Of a stretch of DNA of 64,000 bases, positions 8,461 through 17,183 are shown piece by piece. The position numbers and the translations under genes were made by a program. Source of the stretch: Pedobacter paludis (GTDB taxonomy: Bacteria; Bacteroidota; Bacteroidia; Sphingobacteriales; Sphingobacteriaceae); assembly GCF_003173575.1 (NCBI RefSeq), contig NZ_QGNY01000004.1:544831-608830 (forward strand), in the 5' to 3' direction. Within the stretch, counting starts at the first letter, position 1, and each line of letters opens with the position of its first letter. The notes under the pieces were generated by a model. That model saw nothing but the letters and a program-made list of their open reading frames with translations. It was not told where the DNA came from and ran no database searches.

Positions 8461-9325
8461 TGAGAGGTTTTGTGTCCTAGCCGGACAGGCTTTTTTCTTT
8501 TGAGAGACCAAAAGAAACAAAAGTTTCCGGCTTAAAATTTTTGACACCAAGCAAGTGAGATGGCTTGGACAGTAGTTGCTTCAATCCCGACAAATCGGGA
8601 TGTTAGACTGGTTGAGAGCAGAACGGGGATTTGGTGCAGGGGCCAAGCAGGGTGCGGCAGCCAGTTGCATAATTCTTTTTTGATATAAAAGAATGTTTTG
8701 GAGTCATAGCCGGACAGGCTTTTTTCTTTTTGACAACAAAAAGAAACAAAAATTGCCGGCTTAAAATTTTTGACACCAAGCAAGTGAGAAGGCTTGGACA
8801 GTAGTTGCTTCAAAAATTTGTTAGGCCGGTTGAGAGCAGAACGAAGATTTAGTGCAGGAGCCAAGCAGGGTGCGGTAGCCAGTTGCAACATTCTTTTTTG
8901 ATATAAAAGAATGTTTTTGAGTCCTGGCCGGACGGGCTTCTTTCTTTTGAGAGACCAAAAGAAACAAAAGTTTCCGGCTTAAAATTTTTGACACAAAGCA
9001 AGTGAGATGGCTTGGACAGTAGTTGCTTCAATCCCGACAAATCGGGATGTTAGGCTGGTTGAGAGCAGAATGGAGATTTGGTGCAGGGGCTAAGCAGGGG
9101 GCAGTATCAAATAGCTTAAATGCTTTTTTGATATAAAGAATGTTTTTGAGTCCTGGCCGAACAGGCTTTTTTCTTTTTGACAACAAAAAGAAACAAAAAT
9201 TGCCGGCTTAAAATTTTTGACACCAAGCAAGTGAGCAGGGCCGGACAGTAGTTGCTTCAATCCCGACAAATCGGGATGTTAGGCCGGTTGAGAGCAGAAC
9301 GGAGATTTGGTGCAGACCTGACGAT
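8461..9325. repeat. Array of four ~225-bp structured repeats downstream of wzc
   Basis: Four imperfect direct copies (about 8466-8695, 8696-8915, 8916-9140 and 9141-9320) share blocks such as CCGGCTTAAAATTTTTGACA, CAAGTGAG, GGACAGTAGTTGCTTC and GAGAGCAGAA. Each has an internal hairpin. It is TTTCTTTTG/CAAAAGAAA in copies 1 and 3 and TTTCTTTTTG/CAAAAAGAAA in copies 2 and 4, so the arms change together. Copies 1, 3 and 4 also carry ATCCCGA-caaa-TCGGGAT, which is missing from copy 2. The alternation suggests a duplicated two-copy unit. ORFs here are repeat translations and are not called. The remaining bases to 9426 hold no recognised element. Confidence 0.9.
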
Positions 9326-9426
9326 GCTAAAAAGCAAGATTTATAGTTAAAAATAGAGGTTTAGTTATTTTCAGGTTTTACATTTTGAATAGACAAGATA
9401 ATTGAAGATTGAAATAAGTTTTATAG

Positions 9427-9930
9427 ATGATCGACAATAATTATAGATGGTACCCAGTTTACACGCGTTCGAGAGCAGAAAAAAAAGCTTATGAAGAATT
9501 AATCCGTAAAGACATTATCGCCTATCTTCCTCTTAAAAAGATACTTAAACAGTGGAGCGATCGCAAAAAAATTATTGAAGAACCTTTAATAAAATCTTAT
9601 CTGTTTGTGTATATTTCGGCCAAAGAGCAGACGGAAGTTTTAATGACCAACGGCATCTCGAGGTTTATTTATTTCTCAGGGAATATAGCAAGCTTACCAG
9701 ACAAACAAATACAGGATTTAAAGTTATTATTGGCTACTGAAGATGATTTAGAAGTTTTCGATTTTGCTATTAAAGCAGGCGAAAAAGTTGTTGTTAAAGC
9801 GGGCCCCTTTAAGGGAATGCTAGCCGAACTGGTTTCCATACACAATAAACAGCGCATCATTTTACGTTTACATAACATGGGGTATGCCATTGAAATTAAT
9901 ACTTCAATGAAATTTATTGAGAAGTTTTAA
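9427..9930 (+). CDS. UpxY/NusG-family transcription antiterminator
   Basis: A 167-residue NusG paralogue. The N-terminal NGN domain (about residues 5-105) starts RWYPVYTRSRAEKKAYEEL and includes PLIKSYLFVYI. The C-terminal KOW domain has AGEKVVVKAGPFKGMLAEL. Bacteroidota UpxY proteins of this type are usually encoded near the start of capsule or EPS operons and let RNA polymerase read through the long locus. Here it sits between the Wza/Wzc genes and the biosynthetic genes, flanked on both sides by the same structured repeat. It probably promotes transcription of the long run downstream, but this is inference. Confidence 0.88.
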   Translation: MIDNNYRWYPVYTRSRAEKKAYEELIRKDIIAYLPLKKILKQWSDRKKIIEEPLIKSYLFVYISAKEQTEVLMTNGISRFIYFSGNIASLPDKQIQDLKLLLATEDDLEVFDFAIKAGEKVVVKAGPFKGMLAELVSIHNKQRIILRLHNMGYAIEINTSMKFIEKF

Positions 9931-10441
9931 GGAATATTACTTTATTAGAAAGAGATATTTGTTGCTTTTTTGAAATAAAATGATTGGTGGGGTTCTAGAC
10001 GGATGGGCATCTTTCTTTTGATAGACCAAAAGAAACAAAAGTCTCCGGATTAAAATTTTTGACACCAAGCAAGTGAGCAGGGCCGGACAGTAGTTGCTTC
10101 AATCCCGACAAATCGGGATGTTAGGCCGGTTAAGAGCAGAATAGAGATTGGTGCAGAGGCCAAGCAGGGAGAATAAGCATAATGAAAATTTATTGCATGC
10201 CTATCTGAGGTTTAGTAGAAAAGCTTAGGAAAAAAAGGAATGCAAATTAAAATGAATGTCTAATCGACTTAGATTAGCATTAAGAAAATATCAAGATTAA
10301 TCGGTCATTTTTAAATTAAAAATGTGACTGAAAGGGCGAAGCTGTGCAAGGATGGTTTATTGGTCATTAGTTCATTAGTCAATAGTTCATTGGTTGTTGG
10401 TTGTTTATTGATTATTAACATTTGAAATATTTTTATTCTAA
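9931..10441. other. Intergenic region between the antiterminator and asnB genes, with a fifth repeat copy
   Basis: About 9985-10172 is a fifth copy of the repeat found before upxY, with the TTTCTTTTG/CAAAAGAAA hairpin and the ATCCCGA/TCGGGAT hairpin. Further on are a small hairpin CTAATC/GATTAG (10260-10277) and a run of near-direct repeats built on TTAGTTCATTAGTC and TTGGTTG (about 10357-10410). A near-consensus TAACATTTG (10416-10424) just before asnB could be a promoter box with one extra base. No coding gene was recognised. Confidence 0.6.
9985..10172. repeat. Fifth copy of the wzc-upxY structured repeat
   Basis: It shares the same ordered blocks as the array at 8461-9325 and belongs to the hairpin type of copies 1 and 3, with loop ATAGAC. 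It starts about 55 bases after the upxY stop, so upxY is bracketed by the repeat. Confidence 0.85.
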
Positions 10442-12229
10442 ATGTGTCGCATAGCTGGAATTATTGATCGAAATCAATCTGTTGAAATCCTTAGCCATCG
10501 GGTGAAAGCGATGTGCGATAGCATGCAACACGGAGGTCCGGATGATTCTGGGATTTATGCAGACTTAGATGCCCATGTTTGTCTTGGAAATAGACGACTG
10601 GCCATTTTAGACTTGAGTTCGAGTGGACATCAGCCTATGGAAAGCAAGGATGGAAATCTTGCTGTAACCTACAATGGAGAAATCTATAATTTTAAGGAAA
10701 TTAGAGCAGAATTGGTTTCTCAGGGATATCTTTTCAGAACCCAAACCGATACAGAAGTTATATTATACGCCTATCAGCACTGGGGAGAAAAATCTTTCGA
10801 AAAATTAGATGGAATTTTTGCCTTTAGCATTTTTGATAAACAAAAACAATGCGTATATCTTGTTCGTGATTTTAACGGAATTAAACCGCTTTATTATCAT
10901 TTAGAAAATGGCCAGCTAACTTTTGCTTCGGAAGTTAAGGCATTTCAACATGCCCATATTAATCAGGAAGACGAAAATTGGAAAATCTACTATCTTGCAT
11001 TTGGCCATATTCCAGAACCATATACCACGCTCAAAAACGTGTATAGCTTTGCAAAGGGAAGTTATTTAAGATATCATCTAAACACTTCAAGTTGCGAGAT
11101 AACTTCTTATTTTCAGTTCGAAAGTTCATCCTTTATTACCGACGAAAACTACGCAATTAAAAGAATAAGGGAAGAACTGAGCAAATCTATTCAACAGCAG
11201 CTTATTTCTGATGTAAATATTGGCGTTTTATTTAGTGGCGGACTTGATTCTAGTATTATAACCGTTCTGGCCAATCAATATAGCCAAGATAATTTAAGCT
11301 GTATCTCCGCAAATTTTGATGAAATCGATTTTTCTGAGCACAAGCAGAGAACCGGTTTGCTTAATAAAATCAATGCAAATAAAATAGAACGTCTGATCAC
11401 TTATCGAGATTTTGTACAGAATTTTGATGCCGTAATCCAAAACATGGATCAGCCGACCAATGATGGGATAAACACCTGGTTTGTTTGCAAAGCGGCCAAA
11501 GAAAACGGTATAAAATCTGTCCTTTCTGGCTTAGGCGCCGACGAATTATTTGGAGGTTATCCTTCTTTTGATCGGATCCATAAAATTCAAAATTTAAACT
11601 GGTTAAGTAAAAGCAGCCTAAAAAGCACACGCTACTTTAAAAACATTAAACTTAAACGACTTTATTATCTGAGTTTGGACTCCCCTATCGGCGAATATCT
11701 GTGCTTACGAGGCGTGTACTCACCTGATGTTATTGCAGAACTTTTGGATATTGATATGAAGACTGTGCTTGATTGCCTGGAAAACATTCCGGTAAGTGCA
11801 CATATTAAAAATACCAGTAACGAAACACGGGCAAGCTGGTTCGAATTTAATATGTACATGCAAAACCAGCTTTTAAAGGATACCGATTTTATGAGCATGA
11901 GTCATGGTGTTGAAGTTCGAGTGCCATTTTTGGATCGAAATTTTGTTAGTCTGGTACTCTCCATTTCAAATGAAATCAAATTTAGCTACGAGCAAAAGAA
12001 AAAGCTTTTGGTAGAAGCTTACAAAGATGATCTACCTGTGGAAACCTGGAACAGATCCAAAATGGGATTTACCTTTCCTTTCCAAGAGTGGATGCGCAAG
12101 AATAGAGACATTTCCGACCCTGAGATTTATATTAATAAAAGGGCCAAAGCCTTAATGCATACCTTTAGAGATAATAATCTCCACTGGTCTTCTGCATTTG
12201 CACTCTACCGAATTTATCATGCCAGCTAA
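10442..12229 (+). CDS. asnB: Asparagine synthetase (glutamine-hydrolysing)-like amidotransferase
   Basis: A 595-residue class II glutamine amidotransferase. The nucleophile Cys2 follows the initiator Met (MCRIAGI). The N-terminal glutaminase has NRRLAILDLS and YNGEIYNF. The C-terminal ATP-pyrophosphatase domain has SGGLDSS near residue 265 and LSGLGADELFGGY. In glycan loci AsnB homologues often amidate uronic acids or similar sugars rather than make asparagine. Comparable AsnB-type proteins occur in proteobacterial exosortase/EPS loci. The 3' end overlaps the next glycosyltransferase by 11 bases. Confidence 0.9.
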   Translation: MCRIAGIIDRNQSVEILSHRVKAMCDSMQHGGPDDSGIYADLDAHVCLGNRRLAILDLSSSGHQPMESKDGNLAVTYNGEIYNFKEIRAELVSQGYLFRTQTDTEVILYAYQHWGEKSFEKLDGIFAFSIFDKQKQCVYLVRDFNGIKPLYYHLENGQLTFASEVKAFQHAHINQEDENWKIYYLAFGHIPEPYTTLKNVYSFAKGSYLRYHLNTSSCEITSYFQFESSSFITDENYAIKRIREELSKSIQQQLISDVNIGVLFSGGLDSSIITVLANQYSQDNLSCISANFDEIDFSEHKQRTGLLNKINANKIERLITYRDFVQNFDAVIQNMDQPTNDGINTWFVCKAAKENGIKSVLSGLGADELFGGYPSFDRIHKIQNLNWLSKSSLKSTRYFKNIKLKRLYYLSLDSPIGEYLCLRGVYSPDVIAELLDIDMKTVLDCLENIPVSAHIKNTSNETRASWFEFNMYMQNQLLKDTDFMSMSHGVEVRVPFLDRNFVSLVLSISNEIKFSYEQKKKLLVEAYKDDLPVETWNRSKMGFTFPFQEWMRKNRDISDPEIYINKRAKALMHTFRDNNLHWSSAFALYRIYHAS

Positions 12230-13367
12230 AGTGCTATTTTTAACCTTAAAAACATTTGGCTTTACAGGAGGCATAGAGAAAGTATGCCGAACTTTGTGCA
12301 GGGTTTTCTATGATTTAAGTGAGGAAAAAAAAGTAGAGCCCTCTGTTTACTCCATGTATGATCGAGATACGGAACGCGATTCGAGGTATTTAAGCAAAAG
12401 TCAGTTCACAGGTTTCAATTTTAATCGAAAATACTTTGTGCTTAAAGCATTAATTAAAGGACTTAAATCTGATGTGATTGTACTCAGCCACATCCACTTG
12501 CTTAATGTTGGCTATTTGATTAAAAAAATCCAACCCAAAAAAAGAGTTTACCTCATTGCTCACGGAATAGAAATATGGAGGTCGTTACCAGAAGCAAAGG
12601 TTAATGTGCTTAAAAGTTTGGATATGATTATTTGTGTAAGCCACTTTACTGCCAGCAAGATCCATACGATGCATGGCATTCCAGAGGCTCAATTGGAAGT
12701 TCTAAATAACTGCTTAGATCCTTTTTATTATATCTCCAAGAACTTTGATAAGCCGAAGTTTTTATTAGATCGATACCAATTGAACGAAGACAACATTATT
12801 TTATTTTCGCTGTCCAGGTTGTCATCATCAGAAAAATACAAGGGCTATGATCATAATATAGAATTGCTTCCAGCTTTGTTAGAAAAACATCCAAATCTTA
12901 TTTATTTATTAGGAGGAAAATGGGATGACCTCGAAAAACGAAGATTGGATGAACTCGTTAAAAAACATCATTTAGAGAAACGGATTCGTATTATTGGTTT
13001 TGTAGACGAGGCTGAAGTAACGGATCATTTCCTTTTATCAGATATATTTATTATGCCCAGCAAAAAAGAAGGTTTCGGGATCGTTTTTATAGAAGCCGTA
13101 GCCAGTGGTTTACAGGTTATTGCCGGGAATAAAGACGGAAGTATTGATGCTTTGAGAAATGGAAGGCTTGGCGCCCTAGTAGACCCTGACAATTTGAAAG
13201 ACATTCAGGAGAAAATCCAATACTTTTTAGATCATCCTCAAAGCATAAATGATAAGCTCATTTTGCAACGCGATTGTATGGAGGTTTTCAATTATAGCCG
13301 GTATAAAAAAGCTGTAGAGTTGCTCATTATCAAAGGAAGTATTGGTAAAAAGTTTGTTTATGCGTAG
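12219..13367 (+). CDS. Glycosyltransferase family 4 (GT-B fold)
   Basis: A 382-residue GT4-type enzyme, starting at the ATG that overlaps the asnB stop. It has an N-terminal acceptor domain with TGGIEKVCRTL and a C-terminal donor domain with LLGGKWDDLEK. The sugar-nucleotide-binding segment is SKKEGFGIVFIEAVASGLQVIAG, with the E-x7-E-like pattern of retaining GT4 enzymes. It transfers a sugar from a nucleotide donor during repeat-unit assembly on the inner membrane. The 64-base gap before the next gene holds no recognised element. Confidence 0.85.
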   Translation: MPAKVLFLTLKTFGFTGGIEKVCRTLCRVFYDLSEEKKVEPSVYSMYDRDTERDSRYLSKSQFTGFNFNRKYFVLKALIKGLKSDVIVLSHIHLLNVGYLIKKIQPKKRVYLIAHGIEIWRSLPEAKVNVLKSLDMIICVSHFTASKIHTMHGIPEAQLEVLNNCLDPFYYISKNFDKPKFLLDRYQLNEDNIILFSLSRLSSSEKYKGYDHNIELLPALLEKHPNLIYLLGGKWDDLEKRRLDELVKKHHLEKRIRIIGFVDEAEVTDHFLLSDIFIMPSKKEGFGIVFIEAVASGLQVIAGNKDGSIDALRNGRLGALVDPDNLKDIQEKIQYFLDHPQSINDKLILQRDCMEVFNYSRYKKAVELLIIKGSIGKKFVYA

Positions 13368-13431
13368 TGCCAATTATTGGTAATTAAGCGTCAAGATTGA
13401 ATGTATAATTGTTAAATCACACCAAAAAATA

Positions 13432-14532
13432 ATGATACAGGTTACTAAACCATTCCTACCTCCAAAAGAAGAGGTTTATAAATTATTCGATGGTATTTGG
13501 GAATCTGAGTGGCTAACTAATGACGGGCCATTAGTGAATGCATTAGAATCCAGTCTGAAAGACTACTTAAACATACAAAAGCTAATTTTTGTAAATAACG
13601 GTACTACCGCACTTCAGATTGCAATTAAAGCCTTAGCATTAAAAGGTGAAATTATTACCACTCCTTTCAGTTTTGTAGCTACGAGCAGTTCAATTGTCTG
13701 GGGTAATTGCAAACCTGTTTTTGTAGATATTTGCTCGAATTCATTTAATCTGAATCCTGATTTAATAGAGGATGCAATTACTTCAGAAACGTCTGCAATC
13801 TTAGCAACACATGTTTTTGGTTATCCCTGTAATATTGATGCCATTGAACAAATTGCGACCAAATATGGTTTGAAGGTCATTTACGATGCTGCGCATTGCT
13901 TTGGATCATTGTATAAAAACAAGTCGGTTTTTTCGTATGGAGATATCAGCATCACAAGTTTTCATGCAACCAAACTTTTTCATACAGTAGAAGGTGGTGC
14001 TTTATTTTGTCATTCATCATCTTTACTGAATAAGGTATCTTATATGCGGAACTTTGGCTTTGAAGGTGCGCACTCTTTTGCTGAAATCGGAATAAACGGA
14101 AAGAATTCAGAATTTCATGCCGCTATGGGATTGGTAAATTTAAACTATATTGACTCTATCTTAAAAAAGCGCAAATTATTGTGTTTATATTATCGGAAGA
14201 AGTTAAGTAATATCGCCATAAAATTTCAAGAGCAGGTTGCGGATAGCGAACCAAATTATTGTTACATGCCAATAGTACTGGAAGACGAGGAAATGACTTT
14301 GAATGTGATTGAAGCGCTTGAGTCAAATGACATTTTTCCACGCCGTTATTTTTATCCGTCCTTAAATACAGTACCAATATTTAATTCCCTGCAAAATTGC
14401 CCTGTAAGTGAGTCCATTTCCTCACGGATTATCTGTCTTCCGCTCTATCATACTTTGGAAATGGAAGATGTTGATTTAATTACAAATATAATTTTGGCAG
14501 CTTTGAAGCTTAAGGCATTGAGCTACTGTTAA
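13432..14532 (+). CDS. DegT/DnrJ/EryC1-family aminotransferase (second copy)
   Basis: A 366-residue PLP-dependent sugar aminotransferase. It shows the family start VTKPFLPP, the substrate-binding SEWLTNDGPLV, the NNGTTALQIAIKAL cofactor region, YDAAHCFGS, and the PLP lysine in SFHATKLFHTVEGGA (about residue 180). It is clearly different in sequence from the copy at 2207-3325. It should aminate a keto nucleotide sugar for the main glycan. The dehydratase that would make the keto sugar is not in the window. Confidence 0.87.
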   Translation: MIQVTKPFLPPKEEVYKLFDGIWESEWLTNDGPLVNALESSLKDYLNIQKLIFVNNGTTALQIAIKALALKGEIITTPFSFVATSSSIVWGNCKPVFVDICSNSFNLNPDLIEDAITSETSAILATHVFGYPCNIDAIEQIATKYGLKVIYDAAHCFGSLYKNKSVFSYGDISITSFHATKLFHTVEGGALFCHSSSLLNKVSYMRNFGFEGAHSFAEIGINGKNSEFHAAMGLVNLNYIDSILKKRKLLCLYYRKKLSNIAIKFQEQVADSEPNYCYMPIVLEDEEMTLNVIEALESNDIFPRRYFYPSLNTVPIFNSLQNCPVSESISSRIICLPLYHTLEMEDVDLITNIILAALKLKALSYC

Positions 14533-14553
14533 ACTACAGATTTAATTTCCATA

Positions 14554-15408
14554 ATGAACGAACAAGAACACGACTGGACCATTGAAGCCAAATCGTCTTT
14601 ATTAGATTTAAAACTTAATGAAGTTTGGGCATATCGTGATTTATTATGGCTTCTTGTTCGCAGGGATTTTGTCTCTTTTTACAAACAAACTATTCTTGGG
14701 CCCCTGTGGTTTTTCATTCAGCCTTTGTTTACTACAATAATTTTCACTTTCATATTTGGAAACTTAGCCGGAATTTCTACTGATGGTTTACCAAAACCTC
14801 TTTTTTATATGGCAGGGATTACCGCCTGGAACTATTTCGCAGATTGTTTGAACAAGACCTCATCTGTATTTAAGGATAATGCGGGGATTTTTGGTAAGGT
14901 TTATTTTCCAAGGTTAATTATGCCCTTGAGTATTGTGGTTAGCAATCTAGTGAGATTTGGTGTTCAGATGATTTTGTTTCTGCTTTTCATGGGCTATTAT
15001 TATTTGTTAGGAGCGCACTTTCAGGTTACTTGGGCTATTCTATTGTTTCCTTTGCTCCTAGTTCTCATGGCGCTTTTGGGTTTGGGCGCAGGTATGATCA
15101 TTTCTGCAATGACCACCAAATATAGAGATCTTGCTTTTCTAATTGGTTTTGGCGTGCAATTGTTCATGTATGCAACTACTGTAATTTACCCGCTATCAAC
15201 TGCTATAGAAAAATATCCAACATACAGCTGGATTATTGAATACAACCCCATGACGCCCATTATCGAAACGTTTAGATACGGCTTTTTGGGTGAAGGAAGT
15301 TTCAGCTGGCAAAGCTTAGGCTATGCTACTACAGTTACTGTTTTGCTCCTCGTTATCGGAATCATAATTTTTAATAAAGTGGAACGGAATTTTGTGGATA
15401 CGGTTTAA
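14554..15408 (+). CDS. wzm: ABC-2 type polysaccharide export permease (Wzm-like)
   Basis: The 284-residue integral membrane protein has the ABC2_membrane architecture. A cytoplasmic N-terminal amphipathic region (DLLWLLVRRDFVSFYKQT) precedes six hydrophobic segments. It carries the family signature LGPLWFFIQPL, and the C-terminal region has YNPMTPIIETFRYGFLG. Together with the Wzt-like ATPase at 15921 it would flip or export an undecaprenyl-linked glycan across the inner membrane, as in ABC-dependent O-antigen systems. The four-helix-bundle gene is inserted between the two subunits. Confidence 0.92.
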   Translation: MNEQEHDWTIEAKSSLLDLKLNEVWAYRDLLWLLVRRDFVSFYKQTILGPLWFFIQPLFTTIIFTFIFGNLAGISTDGLPKPLFYMAGITAWNYFADCLNKTSSVFKDNAGIFGKVYFPRLIMPLSIVVSNLVRFGVQMILFLLFMGYYYLLGAHFQVTWAILLFPLLLVLMALLGLGAGMIISAMTTKYRDLAFLIGFGVQLFMYATTVIYPLSTAIEKYPTYSWIIEYNPMTPIIETFRYGFLGEGSFSWQSLGYATTVTVLLLVIGIIIFNKVERNFVDTV

Positions 15409-15516
15409 AAAAGTTTAGTTGGGAAGACGCGGATCTGGGAAGATGAATAAATGGTATAAACTTAATACATTAGTAAAATCATCCTTTATTTTTTGATTTA
15501 GAACTAAATAAAGATT

Positions 15517-15882
15517 ATGTATACCTATCCATTCGAAAAATTAGATGTATGGCAATTGGCCAGAAAATTCAGAAAAGACATTTATGACTTAGTCAATCTA
15601 TTTCCAAGAGAAGAACTATTCGGTTTGACGAGCCAGATAAAGCGTTCAGCAAGCAGTATTGGAGATAATATTTCTGAAGGATCAGCAAGACTTACTAATA
15701 AAGACCGAGCCCATTTCTACGTTATCGCTTATTCAAGTGCAATTGAGACAATTAATCATTTAATTGGCGCTTTAGATTTAAGGTACATTACCGAGGAGCA
15801 ATATTTGAGACTGCGACAAAAATTAGAAGAACTTACAAACAAAATAAATGCACTTCACAAAGCCCAGTTTAAAACAATATAA
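15517..15882 (+). CDS. Four-helix-bundle protein (S23/IVP family)
   Basis: A 121-residue all-helical protein of the family named after 23S rRNA intervening-sequence proteins. Typical elements are KLDVWQLARKF near the N-terminus, LTSQIKRSASSIGDNISEG in the middle and a long final helix. The biochemical role of these proteins is not established, and free-standing copies occur across Bacteroidota. Here it lies between the permease and ATPase genes of the glycan exporter, in the same direction. A role tied to export is possible but unproven. Confidence 0.88.
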   Translation: MYTYPFEKLDVWQLARKFRKDIYDLVNLFPREELFGLTSQIKRSASSIGDNISEGSARLTNKDRAHFYVIAYSSAIETINHLIGALDLRYITEEQYLRLRQKLEELTNKINALHKAQFKTI

Positions 15883-15920
15883 GGATACTCACCAACTGAC
15901 CAAAAACCAACTAACCTTTC

Positions 15921-17183
15921 ATGTCTGTAGCCATTAAAGTAGAAAACCTTTCTAAAGCCTATCAACTTGGCCAAATTGGGACTGGAACGATCAGTCGGGA
16001 TTTAGAGCGTTGGTATGCTCGCATTCGTGGAAAAGAGGATCCATTTTTACGCATCGGAGAAAGTAATGATCAACATAGCAAAAGTGAAAGTAATGTCGTT
16101 TGGAGTTTAAAAGACATCAACTTCGAAATTAAACAAGGTGATGCGGTAGGGATTATTGGTCGGAATGGCGCAGGGAAAAGTACGCTTTTGAAAATATTGA
16201 GTAAGGTAACAGCACCTACAACCGGAAAAATTTCTGGTAAGGGCAGAATAGCCAGTTTGCTCGAAGTGGGAACAGGATTTCATCCTGAATTATCTGGCAG
16301 GGAAAATATCTTTCTGAACGGTGCTATATTGGGCATGCGTAAGAAGGAAATTCAACGAAAACTAGAGGAGATTGTAGATTTTGCCGGCATAGAACGATAC
16401 TTGGATACTCCCGTAAAAAGATATAGTTCTGGGATGTATGTCCGATTAGCATTTGCAGTAGCAGCTCATTTAGAATCAGAAATTTTAATTGTGGATGAGG
16501 TTTTGGCTGTTGGTGATGCAGAGTTTCAAAAAAAGTGCCTAGGTAAGATGGGAGAAGTGAGTAAAGGAGAAGGAAGGACAGTGTTGTTTGTGAGTCATAA
16601 TATGGCAAGTATAAAACAGCTGTGCGATAAAGGAATTTTATTGAATAATGGTATAGTACAATATAGTGGTAAAATTTCGAAAATTATTTCTTCTTATTTT
16701 ATAAACTACAATAAACAAGAAGTATTTTTTGAAAACGACGATTTTTCAGCGAAAAAGCTATATTGTACTAATGCAAAAAATCAAACTGTTAATAGCGTAA
16801 CAAACGGCAGCGAATTATTTATAAAAGTTTTACTTGAAGTTAAGGTTCAAAATCCAAATTTAGGATTCTGTATTGCTATTTACAATGGAATGAAGGAATT
16901 GTTAACCTGCATAAACACTTTTCATATTCATTCCGAAATAGCTTCTCTTGGTACTGGAAAACATGAATTTGTCATCCCAATTCCTAAATATATATTCAAT
17001 GAAGGTGAGTATTTTATTAATCTTCACCTTAACAGTTCATCTGGAGATCTCTACTATATAATTGAAAATTGCTATACATTTACAATTTTAGATGATGATA
17101 AAAGAAGAGGTGGAATTTACAGAGATAGTTGGCCTGGACAAATCAGTTTAGTCCCAAATATAAATATTAATGTGGTGCAATGA
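15921..17183 (+). CDS. wzt: Polysaccharide export ABC transporter ATPase with C-terminal glycan-binding-type domain (Wzt-like)
   Basis: A 420-residue protein. The nucleotide-binding domain (about residues 1-240) has Walker A IIGRNGAGKSTLLK, signature YSSGMYVRLAFAVA, Walker B ILIVDEVLAVGD and the switch histidine in LFVSHN. The extension of about 150 residues is a beta-rich domain like the Wzt C-terminal domain, which in O9a-type systems recognises the glycan end before export. This suggests export of a finished, terminally modified chain. Its stop overlaps the next start as ATGA. Confidence 0.92.
   Translation: MSVAIKVENLSKAYQLGQIGTGTISRDLERWYARIRGKEDPFLRIGESNDQHSKSESNVVWSLKDINFEIKQGDAVGIIGRNGAGKSTLLKILSKVTAPTTGKISGKGRIASLLEVGTGFHPELSGRENIFLNGAILGMRKKEIQRKLEEIVDFAGIERYLDTPVKRYSSGMYVRLAFAVAAHLESEILIVDEVLAVGDAEFQKKCLGKMGEVSKGEGRTVLFVSHNMASIKQLCDKGILLNNGIVQYSGKISKIISSYFINYNKQEVFFENDDFSAKKLYCTNAKNQTVNSVTNGSELFIKVLLEVKVQNPNLGFCIAIYNGMKELLTCINTFHIHSEIASLGTGKHEFVIPIPKYIFNEGEYFINLHLNSSSGDLYYIIENCYTFTILDDDKRRGGIYRDSWPGQISLVPNININVVQ

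Noticed and set aside
8302..9040. Three minus-strand ORFs and one plus-strand ORF after wzc
   Set aside because: They are translations of the tail of wzc and of the repeat array, with recurring peptides from repeat copies.
8461..9325. Possible insertion sequence or transposon remnant
   Set aside because: No transposase reading frame and no terminal inverted repeats with target duplications were seen.
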